Assembly: GCA_030147335.1 (NCBI GenBank)
Contig: JASKZZ010000176.1
Span: 1-8,283, forward strand
Source of the DNA: Herpetosiphonaceae bacterium
Lineage (GTDB): Bacteria > Chloroflexota > Chloroflexia > Chloroflexales > Kallotenuaceae
Direction of reading: 5' to 3'
Length of the DNA: 8,283 nt
Part shown: in pieces, positions 1 to 6,639 of the stretch
Layout of the letters: each line of letters opens with the position of its first letter
How positions within the stretch are numbered: position 1 is the first letter of the stretch
Notes under the pieces: generated by a model
Database searches by the model: none
What the model saw: the letters and a program-made list of their open reading frames with translations, nothing else
What the model was told of the DNA's origin: nothing
Made by a program: the position numbers and the translations under genes

Positions 1-497
1 GCCATCTCGACGATACTATATTCCTTGACCAGCTCCATGTCGGGACACTGGAACACTGCAATGCAGCTACCGTCGCCTTTGCCCTGCCAAAAATCAACAT
101 ACTGGGCAAGGCTGAAGTCGAACAAATTGTCACCGGCGATAATGAGCAGATCGTTGTTTTGCAGATTGCCACGGTCAATAGTGAAGCGAATATCACCGAT
201 CGCGCCAAGCCGATCTTCGTTGCTCAGAGTTCCGTCATCGAATACCTGGATTGGTACGTGACGAGCGCCGCCCTGCGGTTGACCATTATTTTGCGCGGCA
301 GCCCAATCTTGAAACCCCTCCGAGAACTTGTGGTTGGTGACGACATACACTTCGTCAACCTCCGGTACTTCCACAATCTTCTCGAGGATGTAATCAATCA
401 TTGGACGTCCGCCGACCGGCAGCAACGGCTTTGCCAGCGTAAGCGTCAGCGGTCGCAGCCGAGTTGCGTAGCCAGCTGCCAGAATAATTGCTTTCAT
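1..497 (-). CDS. Sugar-phosphate nucleotidyltransferase, N-terminal part (cut by left edge)
   Basis: This gene reads leftwards off the window; 165 codons of its N-terminal half are present without a stop. The product should transfer a nucleotidyl group from an NTP to a sugar-1-phosphate, giving an NDP-sugar for cell-wall or exopolysaccharide synthesis in the cytoplasm. The Rossmann-like NTP-transferase fold shows in three motifs. The NTP-binding loop LAAGYATRL (residues 6-14) is a known variant of LAAGxGTRL. KPLLPVGGRPMIDYILE follows at residues 23-39. The metal-binding segment IAGDNLFDF is at 120-128. The start is set by MKAIILAAG at the very N-terminus and by an AAGGAG ribosome-binding site 6 nt upstream. 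It diverges from the small gene at 742. The family is clear, but the sugar and nucleotide specificity cannot be read from this half. Confidence 0.93.
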   Translation of the reverse strand, partial: MKAIILAAGYATRLRPLTLTLAKPLLPVGGRPMIDYILEKIVEVPEVDEVYVVTNHKFSEGFQDWAAAQNNGQPQGGARHVPIQVFDDGTLSNEDRLGAIGDIRFTIDRGNLQNNDLLIIAGDNLFDFSLAQYVDFWQGKGDGSCIAVFQCPDMELVKEYSIVEM

Positions 498-540
498 GAT
501 GCACTCCTTCACTCAAATGAACTCGCCTCGTTGTGTTCCC

Positions 541-548
541 ATTCTATA
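541..548 (-). promoter_or_regulatory. Possible -10 element for the nucleotidyltransferase gene
   Basis: On the minus strand this reads TATAGAAT, about 45 nt ahead of the start codon. It contains either TATAGA, preceded by TGG (extended -10 form), or TAGAAT, which matches 5 of 6 consensus bases. No convincing -35 hexamer lies at the usual distance, so this is a weak call. Confidence 0.3.
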
Positions 549-628
549 CCAACTTTATGGGATGCTTGCGGCTGTGAACGTGATTAATGCATTTTCGCGT
601 GTGCCTGATGCCGTACCAACTGACCTAG

Positions 629-657
629 ATGGCTAAGCCATGCTCGACAGTAGCCAT
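629..657. repeat. Small dyad ATGGCT-A-AGCCAT plus a second AGCCAT copy
   Basis: A perfect inverted repeat with 6-bp arms and a 1-nt centre lies at 629-641. A second AGCCAT starts at 652, 16 nt after the first. It lies between two divergent genes, so it could be an operator, though short dyads of this size also occur by chance. Confidence 0.35.
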
Positions 658-698
658 GATTACTACAACCACCCGTATCTTTTTTTGTGGCTGATCGT

Positions 699-714
699 TT
701 CTTTAATCAAAGAA
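699..714. repeat. Inverted repeat TTCTTT-AATC-AAAGAA
   Basis: Perfect 6-bp arms flank a 4-nt spacer, 28 nt before the start at 742. The size and position suit a repressor site. The arms are AT-rich and low in complexity, so the call is tentative. Confidence 0.35.
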
Positions 715-741
715 CACTTTCTGTATCTAGGAACCCCCCTC

Positions 742-966
742 ATGAATGCAGCGATCGTTCAACAAGCGGTCGCGTTCGTCATCACACTCTATGGCCTCGA
801 AAGCGCCAACATCTCAGCACAGGTGGACGCGATTCAAGAAGGTAGTCGGCTGGTTACAGTTTGGATCGGGAGCGATCTCAAGCAGTCGGTGATTGTGACC
901 GAAAATGGCACCGTACAAAGGTTAGCCGCTGTTGGTGGACACATGCTCAATGGAACGGAACAATAG
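742..966 (+). CDS. Hypothetical 74-residue protein
   Basis: I do not recognise the family. The start at 742 is preferred over the in-frame ATG at 640 because AGGA lies 9 nt before it. The 640 start has no ribosome-binding site, and its extra 34 residues (MLDSSHDYYNH...) look like translated intergenic sequence. The 74 residues look protein-like. A helical N-terminus (AAIVQQAVAFVITLYG) is followed by alternating hydrophobic and polar residues suggesting beta strands (SRLVTVWIG, QSVIVTENG, VQRLAAVGG). There is no signal peptide, no membrane segment and no cysteine, so it is probably cytoplasmic. It is transcribed away from the nucleotidyltransferase and lies upstream of hen1, from which a long hairpin and a separate promoter divide it. 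It could still be a chance open frame. Confidence 0.55.
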   Translation: MNAAIVQQAVAFVITLYGLESANISAQVDAIQEGSRLVTVWIGSDLKQSVIVTENGTVQRLAAVGGHMLNGTEQ

Positions 967-1020
967 TTTTTCCAGATCGTGCAATTCTTTTTTTAGCAAC
1001 TAATCGAACTCATCCAAAAA

Positions 1021-1071
1021 AACAAGCAAAGAAGAAGCCAGCCTCTGGGGTTGGTTTCTTCTTTGCTTGTT
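1021..1071. terminator. Long stem-loop, probable intrinsic terminator between the small gene and hen1
   Basis: Arms 1021-1043 and 1049-1071 pair over 23 bp with only two G.U wobbles around a 5-nt loop (TCTGG). It begins 54 nt after the stop of the 74-residue gene. The run of seven A at 1016-1022 precedes and enters the left arm, so the poly-U tract of a classical terminator is on the minus-strand transcript. On the plus strand the hairpin is followed by GAGGCT with no T tract. It therefore looks strongest for leftward transcripts but may also stop or protect the upstream gene's rightward mRNA. Confidence 0.65.
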
Positions 1072-1087
1072 GAGGCTGCTGAGTTGC

Positions 1088-1115
1088 TTGCGATTCAGAG
1101 TGTGCGTGCTACAAT
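1088..1115 (+). promoter_or_regulatory. Probable housekeeping promoter of hen1
   Basis: A -35 like TTGCGA (1088-1093) is followed after 16 nt by TACAAT (1110-1115), which matches 5 of 6 consensus bases. TG at 1107-1108 makes it an extended -10. The start point would be near 1122, giving a leader of about 50 nt before the hen1 ATG. It lies just after the hairpin at 1021-1071, which would insulate it from upstream transcription. Confidence 0.55.
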
Positions 1116-1171
1116 CGCGGCATACCCAGCACGTTGAATCATCGAATCACTTGTTACGGAACTGACGTTCA

Positions 1172-2632
1172 ATGCTATTGACGATTACTAATACAACTTC
1201 ACCAGCGACTGATCTCGGGTATCTGCTGGTCAAAAATCCCAACCGGCCACAGACTTTTGAAATGTCATTCGGCAAGGCGCATGTATTTTATCCCGAAGCT
1301 ACTGCTGACCGCTGCACCGCCGCGCTGCTACTGGATGTCGATCCGGTGGCATTGGTGCGCGGTAGACCAGGAGATTCGCGGGATGGGCGCGTTCTTGAGC
1401 CATACGTTAACGACCGGCCATATGTCGCGTCGTCATTCCTTAGTGTAACAATTGCCCAAGTATTTGGCTCCGCGCTCGGCGGAAAAAGCAAAGATCGGCC
1501 AGAGTTGGTCAACGCTCCACTGTCGCTACAAGCAAAGCTCGCGGCTGTTCCTTGCCGTGGTGGCGCTGCGCTGCTGCATCGTTTGTTCGAGCCGCTTGGC
1601 TACAAGGTGACAGCAGTCGGCTATCCGCGTGACGAGCAATTTCCTGAGTGGGGCGATAGTTCCTACTACACAGTGACACTTGAAGCATCTTGCCGTTTGT
1701 CCGATCTGTTGGCGCATTTGTATGTGCTGGTACCGGTGCTTGACGATGAAAAGCATTACTGGTTCGGGTCGGATGAGGTGGACAAGCTGCTGCGTCGTGG
1801 TGAAGGCTGGCTGTCGCTTCACTCCGAGCGCGATCTGATTACGGCGCGGTATTTGCGTCGTCGCCCGCTGATTCGCGCTGCTCTCGCTCGTCTCATCGAG
1901 ACGGATCAGCCAGACCCGGATGCAGCCGAGATCGCGCATGCCCAAGAAGAGTCAATCGTTGAAGAGCGAATTAGCCTGCATGCGCAGCGACTAGGCGCGG
2001 TGGTAGCAGCGCTCAAACAAAGTGGCGCTCGGCGGGTACTCGACCTTGGCTGTGGTGAAGGTAAACTGCTTGCGCTGCTACTTCAGGATACGACGTTTAC
2101 CGAAATCGTCGGCATGGATGTCGCTTATCGCGCGTTGGAGATTGCGCAGGAGAAGCTGCGGTTCGACCGAATGCCTCCCATGCAGCGACAGCGAATCATG
2201 CTGTTTCAAGGATCGTTGACCTACCGCGACAGCCGGCTAGCAGGCTTTGAGGCGGCGACAGTTGTGGAAGTGATCGAACATCTGGATCGACATCGGCTGG
2301 TGGCGTTTGAACGGGTGCTGTTTGAGTTTGCTCGACCTTCACTAGTTGTGTTGACAACGCCCAATGTCGAATATAACGTCAAGTGGGAGTCATTGCCCGC
2401 CGGTAAGTTCCGTCATCGCGATCACCGCTTTGAGTGGACGCGCGCCGAGTTTCAAGGGTGGGCCACACAAGTTGCGCAACGTTTTGACTACACGGTTCGT
2501 TTTGTGCCGATCGGCCCTGATGACGCCGAGGTTGGGCCGCCGTCACAGATGGCGGTGTTTCAACGAACTATTGATGTTGAAGGCGTGAACGATGTTGCAA
2601 GCAATCGGGTGCTGGTAGACATCGCGAGCTAG
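1172..2632 (+). CDS. hen1: RNA 3'-terminal ribose 2'-O-methyltransferase Hen1
   Basis: Hen1 uses S-adenosylmethionine to methylate the 2'-OH at the 3' end of broken RNA before Pnkp seals it. The repaired site then resists renewed cleavage. The N-terminal domain (about 1-245, starting MLLTIT and carrying SFGKAHVFYPE at 32-42) is the Hen1-specific module known to switch on the Pnkp ligase. The C-terminal domain is the methyltransferase. It has the SAM loop DLGCGEG at 291-297, acidic D316 in GMD, and the Mn-binding set E366, E369, H370 (EVIEH) and H418 (HRDHRFEW), followed in the fold by TTPN at 395-398. Numbering coincides with my recollection of Clostridium thermocellum Hen1, including R273. 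At 486 residues it is slightly longer than that protein. The ribosome-binding site is weak (GGA 11 nt upstream), but the start matches family N-termini. Its partner pnkp is not adjacent but starts at 7429. Confidence 0.96.
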   Translation: MLLTITNTTSPATDLGYLLVKNPNRPQTFEMSFGKAHVFYPEATADRCTAALLLDVDPVALVRGRPGDSRDGRVLEPYVNDRPYVASSFLSVTIAQVFGSALGGKSKDRPELVNAPLSLQAKLAAVPCRGGAALLHRLFEPLGYKVTAVGYPRDEQFPEWGDSSYYTVTLEASCRLSDLLAHLYVLVPVLDDEKHYWFGSDEVDKLLRRGEGWLSLHSERDLITARYLRRRPLIRAALARLIETDQPDPDAAEIAHAQEESIVEERISLHAQRLGAVVAALKQSGARRVLDLGCGEGKLLALLLQDTTFTEIVGMDVAYRALEIAQEKLRFDRMPPMQRQRIMLFQGSLTYRDSRLAGFEAATVVEVIEHLDRHRLVAFERVLFEFARPSLVVLTTPNVEYNVKWESLPAGKFRHRDHRFEWTRAEFQGWATQVAQRFDYTVRFVPIGPDDAEVGPPSQMAVFQRTIDVEGVNDVASNRVLVDIAS

Positions 2633-2684
2633 ACGATGGGCTGCCCCGACCTCGTAGCGTTGCGCTGGTTTTGCTTGCACCGCC

Positions 2685-3773
2685 TTAAAACGCGTAGCGG
2701 ACCGTGCAGTAAGGCATTCGCGCTTCAAGCATCTCGCGGAATGTTGCTACCAGCTTGCCTTTCCAGCCGTGCCGATATCGCACATTCTTACCGCCCATCT
2801 CAGACACTTTATCTTCCTGTAAATCAGGTCGCCACAGCAGCTCTTCCGCCTTTGGATGCCAGCGCAAATTCACCTCGTGCAGCTGCTCGTTATGCGTCAG
2901 AAAAATGACTTCGGCCTTGATCTGCTGTTTGGCGCGCGGCGACAACACATCATCGATCTGCGCAAAAAGTGCAGTGTAGTCACTGCGCCAGTTTTCGTAG
3001 TAGATTACGGGGCTGAAATTGAGATGAACCTCGTAGCCAGCCTCTACAAAATCGTTGATTGCCGCGATACGATCATCCACAGGCGACGTGCGAACGTCAA
3101 CGACGCGTGCAATTTCAGGCGGGAGCATGCTGAAGCGGATGCGTGTCTTGCCCTGGGGATCAAGCTCTAACATGTCTCGGTTGACAAACTTGGTCGCAAA
3201 CGACGCCTTGGCATGGGGCAAGCGCTTGAACAGCTCCATCAAATCTTGAACATTGTCTGAAATCGCCGCATCAACCGAGCAATCACTGTTCTCGCCGATG
3301 TCGTACACCCAGGCGTGCGGATCGACCTGATTCGGCTCGTGCTTCAGGCCTTGCTTCTTGACATGGCGTTCAATCGCATTACACATCTGGTCGATGTTGA
3401 CAAACGTGCTGATTGGATTGGCATAGCCTTTGCGGCGAGGGACATAGCAATACGAGCAGGCTAGCGCGCAGCCCGAAGCAACCGACGACGCGATAAAATC
3501 AGCACTGCGGCCATTAACTCGTACCGGAAAGCTTTTGCGAACACCCAGCACCAGCATCTCGCGCTTATTTTTGAGCCAGTCTTCGGCAGCCTTGGGATTG
3601 CCATGCAGCTCAGGAATGTTCCAATGCGACGCCACTTCGATCCGCTCCGCGTCAGGAAAGCGTGCTAAAATCTCTTGACCCCGCTGAAACGTGGTCACCG
3701 CCGGTTCGTGATAAATCTGCTTGATATGAAGCAACGACCCAAGCGCTGTCGTAGGATTGTTTGTGTTTGGCAT
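2685..3773 (-). CDS. Spore photoproduct lyase-family radical SAM protein
   Basis: The 362 residues resemble spore photoproduct lyase, which uses a [4Fe-4S] cluster and SAM to reverse a UV-induced thymine dimer in DNA. The radical SAM motif CxxxCxxC is C102, C106 and C109, within CALACSYCY. Tyrosines 108 and 110 sit where the lyase's radical-relay tyrosines lie. C165 in ENSDCSVDAA is a candidate for the hydrogen-donor cysteine, C141 in Bacillus. The later blocks RIRFSMLPPEIARV (211-224), AGYEVHLNFSPVIYYENW (245-262) and EVIFLTHNE (288-296) also fit the family, and length is close to the usual 340-360. It converges with hen1 (52-bp gap) and lies 119 bp downstream of the STAND gene on the same strand. 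No Shine-Dalgarno precedes the ATG, but no good alternative start exists. The substrate is not certain, since homologues occur in non-sporulating bacteria. Confidence 0.88.
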   Translation of the reverse strand: MPNTNNPTTALGSLLHIKQIYHEPAVTTFQRGQEILARFPDAERIEVASHWNIPELHGNPKAAEDWLKNKREMLVLGVRKSFPVRVNGRSADFIASSVASGCALACSYCYVPRRKGYANPISTFVNIDQMCNAIERHVKKQGLKHEPNQVDPHAWVYDIGENSDCSVDAAISDNVQDLMELFKRLPHAKASFATKFVNRDMLELDPQGKTRIRFSMLPPEIARVVDVRTSPVDDRIAAINDFVEAGYEVHLNFSPVIYYENWRSDYTALFAQIDDVLSPRAKQQIKAEVIFLTHNEQLHEVNLRWHPKAEELLWRPDLQEDKVSEMGGKNVRYRHGWKGKLVATFREMLEARMPYCTVRYAF

Positions 3774-3849
3774 ACATTGAATAGTACGTATTCTACGGTA
3801 AATAGATCGTTAACGGGGCGTGTACAGATTATTCTCCAAGACGGTACGG

Positions 3850-3865
3850 AACACTACGTGGTGCT
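3850..3865. repeat. Imperfect dyad around CACTACGTGGTG upstream of the radical SAM gene
   Basis: A 16-bp dyad centred between 3857 and 3858 has one mismatch pair and one G.T pair per strand. It lies about 85 nt ahead of the radical SAM start in the gap after the STAND gene. TGTACA at 3821-3826 lies between it and that start. It could be an operator. There is no GC-rich hairpin with a T tract on the minus strand here, so read-through from the STAND gene is possible. Confidence 0.3.
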
Positions 3866-3892
3866 AAACGGCTTACTATTTTTTTGATCATA

Positions 3893-6496
3893 TTAGAAAG
3901 CTTGATGTGTGGGGGCTGCGTTCAACACGTCTGCAACCACTGCTTCAAACGACTGTGGCGTGACAGCTGTTTGAACGGCAGCGAGTTGGGCTGGACTCAG
4001 CTGCTGCTCGATCTGGGCTTGTAATCGTTGGGCGCGAAGACGCGTACCTTGTTCTGTTGACGGATGCTGAACGACATGGATCAGCATTCCAAATCCTGTG
4101 GCTGAGAGCTGGTGTTCCGCGACGAGGCTGGCAATGCCAAACAACGCATCGATCATGATTGGCATGAACTGGTATTCATGGGCTGCGCGAAGCGCATCAA
4201 GAAAGCTGTTATGCGCTGCGTTCGCGTTCGACTGCGCATGATACGTCCATCCAAGATCGACCAGTGCTTTCGCCAGTCGCGAAGGCGCTCCGACCTCACG
4301 AAACATTGCCAGACTTTCCTCAAATAAGTAAATTGCTTCGCCGAACTTCGCTTGCATCGACGCGACTTTAGCTAGTATCACCATGGCTGCTGCTGTGTCT
4401 TCAACGTCGCCTCGATTGCTGCTAATCATCACGCTTTCTTGCAATAGTATTTGCGCCTGGTCATAGTCTTGTAGTTCCAGCAGCACTAATCCAAGCCGAT
4501 TTAAACAAGGTGATGTTCCACCACCAATAATTCGCCAGATCGCCAACGCTTGCTGCAAGACATCGTGCGCGGTGTGTAACTCCCCTTGTGAAATCGCTAG
4601 CTGACCTAACATCGTGAGTGCATAGGCGGTTCGCCACTGGTTATGCGTCGTTTGCGCGAGTTTCAGACTTTGCATAAGCAGTTGACGAGATTGCTCATAT
4701 TCCCCACTCGACAGCAGCACGCAGCCCAAGCCAAAAACCGGAATGAACAATGCTGATGAGTCATCTTCTGTCTGGAGTACAGCCAGACATTGTTCTAACA
4801 GTTCACGTCCACGTCCGTAGTTGCCGTTACGATAGGTTAACCACCCCTGGTATCCGAGCATCTGGCCGTATGCGCTGGTATCAGCAGATGTTGATGTGGA
4901 TACAGCTGAACGCTTACCTTCAGCCAGCGCGGCAGCAGCACGTCCAAAGAGCGTAATACCTTCGCGAAACAAACAGCGCATTTCCAGAAAAAATGAAAAG
5001 CAGGCTGCCCCCAGCTCGAAAAGGTCCGAGCGTCGCCGCGAAATCATCCAATCCCAAGCTAGCCATACATTGTCAATCTCGACTCGTAGCTCGGCTACCA
5101 CCTCACCGTCGCTCATTGCTGCTTTGAGAGCCGCTTCACGTTGGTGCAGCCAGTGGGCGAAGAATGTCGCGTGACGCTCCAGGGCTTCGTCTGCCCACGT
5201 TGGACGCTCCTGTAATTGAGCAGCCGCAAACCATCGGACAAGCGGGTGCATTTCGTAGCGACCTGTCTGCGCTCGTCGCAGTAATGATTTATCGGTTAGC
5301 GCGACAAGCACTGGCAACGTAGCTTCAGCAACGTGCAGAGCAGCCGCGCGGGTAAACCCAGCCCGAAACACCGACAGGCGGCATAATACAGCTTGCTCGG
5401 CTTCGGTAAGCAGATGCCACGAATGCTCGAAGACAGCACGCAGGGAGCGATGACGCTGAGGCAGATCGCGTAACCCAGCTTCAGGCAGATCGAGTGTTCG
5501 GTCAAGTTCGCTGGCGATCTCGTTTGGAGTTAGCGTTCGTACCCAGTTTGCGGCTAGTTCAATACCGAGTGGCATTCCGTCTAAAAGCCGACAAATGTGA
5601 GAAACTGCAGTGCGATTGGCCGAGGAAAGCGTGAAATCCTTGCTGACCTGGCGGGCTCGTTCCAAAAACAGCAGCACAGCCTCGCAGCGGTCGATCTCCA
5701 TTCGTGTATCGCGCTGTGGCGTGGCCAGTCCTTCCAGTTCAAACACCCACTCGCTTTGTAACTGCAGTCGCTCCCGTGAGGTTCCAAGCACATGAACATT
5801 GCCGGCCTTTTCCAACAGTGCTATCAGCAGCGATGTGGCGTCAAGTAAATGTTCCAGATTGTCCAGCACCAGCAGCATCTGTCGGTCACGAAGGAAGGCT
5901 AGGAGCGATTCTTCCGGTGTATGCATGGCGGATAGTGGACAGCCAATCGCATCGGCAATCGCGGCGGCAACATGGTCTGAGGACAGAACGTGACCGAGCG
6001 GGACAAAGGCTGCTCCATCGGCAAACTGTTCCGCCACATCCATGGCCACTTGCAGCGCGAGCCGCGTTTTGCCGATACCGCCTGCGCCCACGATTGTTAA
6101 CAGGCGACATGTCGGGTCGGCGATGCACCGTTTCACATCTGCTCGCTCAATCGCACGTCCGATCATCACCGTTGGCGGGATTGGTAGCTGTATCGAACGA
6201 CGGGCGTTGGTTGTAATTGATGACTGCACGGAGCGCTGCTCAGAAGAATTGGACTGTTCTGGCGGCTCAACAACCAGCCGTGCCATGCGCAAAAATTCGG
6301 CACGCTCATTGGAAGGAACGTGCAATACATTGGCTAAACGCTCGGTCATCGCGCGAGATGGGCGGCGACGTCCGGTTTCAAATGCGCGAATTGTTTCGAT
6401 CGAGCATCCAACCTGCTGCGCAAGCATTTCCTGCGTCAGATCGAGGTCCGCGCGTAGCTGTTTTGTCCAGCGGCTAAATGACAATGGTGAGTTCAT
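3893..6496 (-). CDS. XRE-HTH / NB-ARC ATPase / TPR protein (STAND-class regulator)
   Basis: This 867-residue protein has three parts. Residues about 10-60 form an XRE/Cro-like helix-turn-helix (LTQEMLAQQVG, IRAFETGRRRPS) for DNA binding. Residues about 105-430 form an NB-ARC-type ATPase. It has Walker A GAGGIGKT at 137-144, Walker B LLVLDNLEHL at 208-217 and sensor GTSRER at 238-243. The GMPLGIELAANW block (307-318) corresponds to the GLPLA motif, and MHPLVRW at 416-422 to the MHD motif. Residues about 545-800 are helical TPR-like repeats (GYQGWLTYRNGNY, GLGCVLLSSGEY, ALTMLGQLAISQGEL) that probably bind the signal. In such proteins ligand binding to the repeats drives nucleotide exchange and oligomerisation. 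No signal peptide or membrane segment is seen. It is likely a transcription regulator, with the divergent gene at 6640 the obvious candidate target. A defence-type sensor is less likely because no effector domain other than the HTH is visible. Confidence 0.93.
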   Translation of the reverse strand: MNSPLSFSRWTKQLRADLDLTQEMLAQQVGCSIETIRAFETGRRRPSRAMTERLANVLHVPSNERAEFLRMARLVVEPPEQSNSSEQRSVQSSITTNARRSIQLPIPPTVMIGRAIERADVKRCIADPTCRLLTIVGAGGIGKTRLALQVAMDVAEQFADGAAFVPLGHVLSSDHVAAAIADAIGCPLSAMHTPEESLLAFLRDRQMLLVLDNLEHLLDATSLLIALLEKAGNVHVLGTSRERLQLQSEWVFELEGLATPQRDTRMEIDRCEAVLLFLERARQVSKDFTLSSANRTAVSHICRLLDGMPLGIELAANWVRTLTPNEIASELDRTLDLPEAGLRDLPQRHRSLRAVFEHSWHLLTEAEQAVLCRLSVFRAGFTRAAALHVAEATLPVLVALTDKSLLRRAQTGRYEMHPLVRWFAAAQLQERPTWADEALERHATFFAHWLHQREAALKAAMSDGEVVAELRVEIDNVWLAWDWMISRRRSDLFELGAACFSFFLEMRCLFREGITLFGRAAAALAEGKRSAVSTSTSADTSAYGQMLGYQGWLTYRNGNYGRGRELLEQCLAVLQTEDDSSALFIPVFGLGCVLLSSGEYEQSRQLLMQSLKLAQTTHNQWRTAYALTMLGQLAISQGELHTAHDVLQQALAIWRIIGGGTSPCLNRLGLVLLELQDYDQAQILLQESVMISSNRGDVEDTAAAMVILAKVASMQAKFGEAIYLFEESLAMFREVGAPSRLAKALVDLGWTYHAQSNANAAHNSFLDALRAAHEYQFMPIMIDALFGIASLVAEHQLSATGFGMLIHVVQHPSTEQGTRLRAQRLQAQIEQQLSPAQLAAVQTAVTPQSFEAVVADVLNAAPTHQAF

Positions 6497-6502
6497 AGGC
6501 TG

Positions 6503-6511
6503 GGTATAGCA
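6503..6511 (-). promoter_or_regulatory. Possible extended -10 of the STAND gene, implying a leaderless mRNA
   Basis: The minus strand reads TGCTATACC, an extended -10 form, followed by six bases and then the ATG. Transcription would start at or next to the start codon. This agrees with the absence of any Shine-Dalgarno sequence. No matching -35 hexamer is present. Confidence 0.35.
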
Positions 6512-6520
6512 AAACTAAAT

Positions 6521-6557
6521 TGTAAGAGCGCTGTACAGGTTTTTGTACGACTTGTAA
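6521..6557. repeat. Four TGTAA/TGTAC repeats in the divergent promoter region
   Basis: TGTA-type pentamers start at 6521 (TGTAA), 6532 (TGTAC), 6544 (TGTAC) and 6553 (TGTAA), spaced 11, 12 and 9 nt apart. This is close to one helical turn each, so all would face the same side of the DNA. They lie upstream of both divergent genes, as expected for an operator used by the XRE-type regulator, but no protein can be assigned from sequence alone. Confidence 0.35.
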
Positions 6558-6624
6558 CTTCTGCAGCGTGCCATTTTTTGGTTTCATAGTACCACTGAGA
6601 CACCACAATATTAGGTAGATTACC

Positions 6625-6630
6625 AAAGGA
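6625..6630 (+). promoter_or_regulatory. Strong ribosome-binding site AAAGGA(G) of the exported protein gene
   Basis: AAAGGAGATC begins at 6625 and sits 8 nt ahead of the ATG at 6640. It is the clearest Shine-Dalgarno on the plus strand of this window, and it fixes the start of the downstream gene. It contrasts with the weak or absent sites of hen1, pnkp, the STAND gene and the radical SAM gene. Confidence 0.75.
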
Positions 6631-6639
6631 GATCCTATC

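Noticed and set aside
159..587. Plus-strand open frame of 142 codons
   Set aside because: It is antisense to the nucleotidyltransferase, whose motifs are unmistakable. Its own translation is Cys/Arg/Leu-rich with no family features.
640..741. Longer start for the 74-residue protein (34 extra residues with a short hydrophobic stretch)
   Set aside because: There is no Shine-Dalgarno at 640 and the extension would run through both palindromes. The ATG at 742 has AGGA at a good distance.
988..994. T run after the 74-residue gene as a terminator
   Set aside because: No stable hairpin immediately precedes it; only a loose 5-bp TGGAA/TTCCA pairing lies upstream.
2656..2672. Possible terminator between hen1 and the radical SAM gene (AGCG-TTG-CGCT then GGTTTT)
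   Set aside because: The stem is only 4 bp, with a short T run. It is too weak to call.
3675..3887. Plus-strand open frame of 70 codons reaching into the gap between the two minus-strand genes
   Set aside because: Half is antisense to the radical SAM N-terminus. There is no ribosome-binding site and no recognisable fold, although the tail RVQIILQDGTEHYVVLNG looks superficially protein-like.
5704..6216. Plus-strand open frame of 170 codons
   Set aside because: It lies opposite the Walker A and B region of the STAND gene and its translation is Arg/Pro/His-rich. It is a shadow frame.
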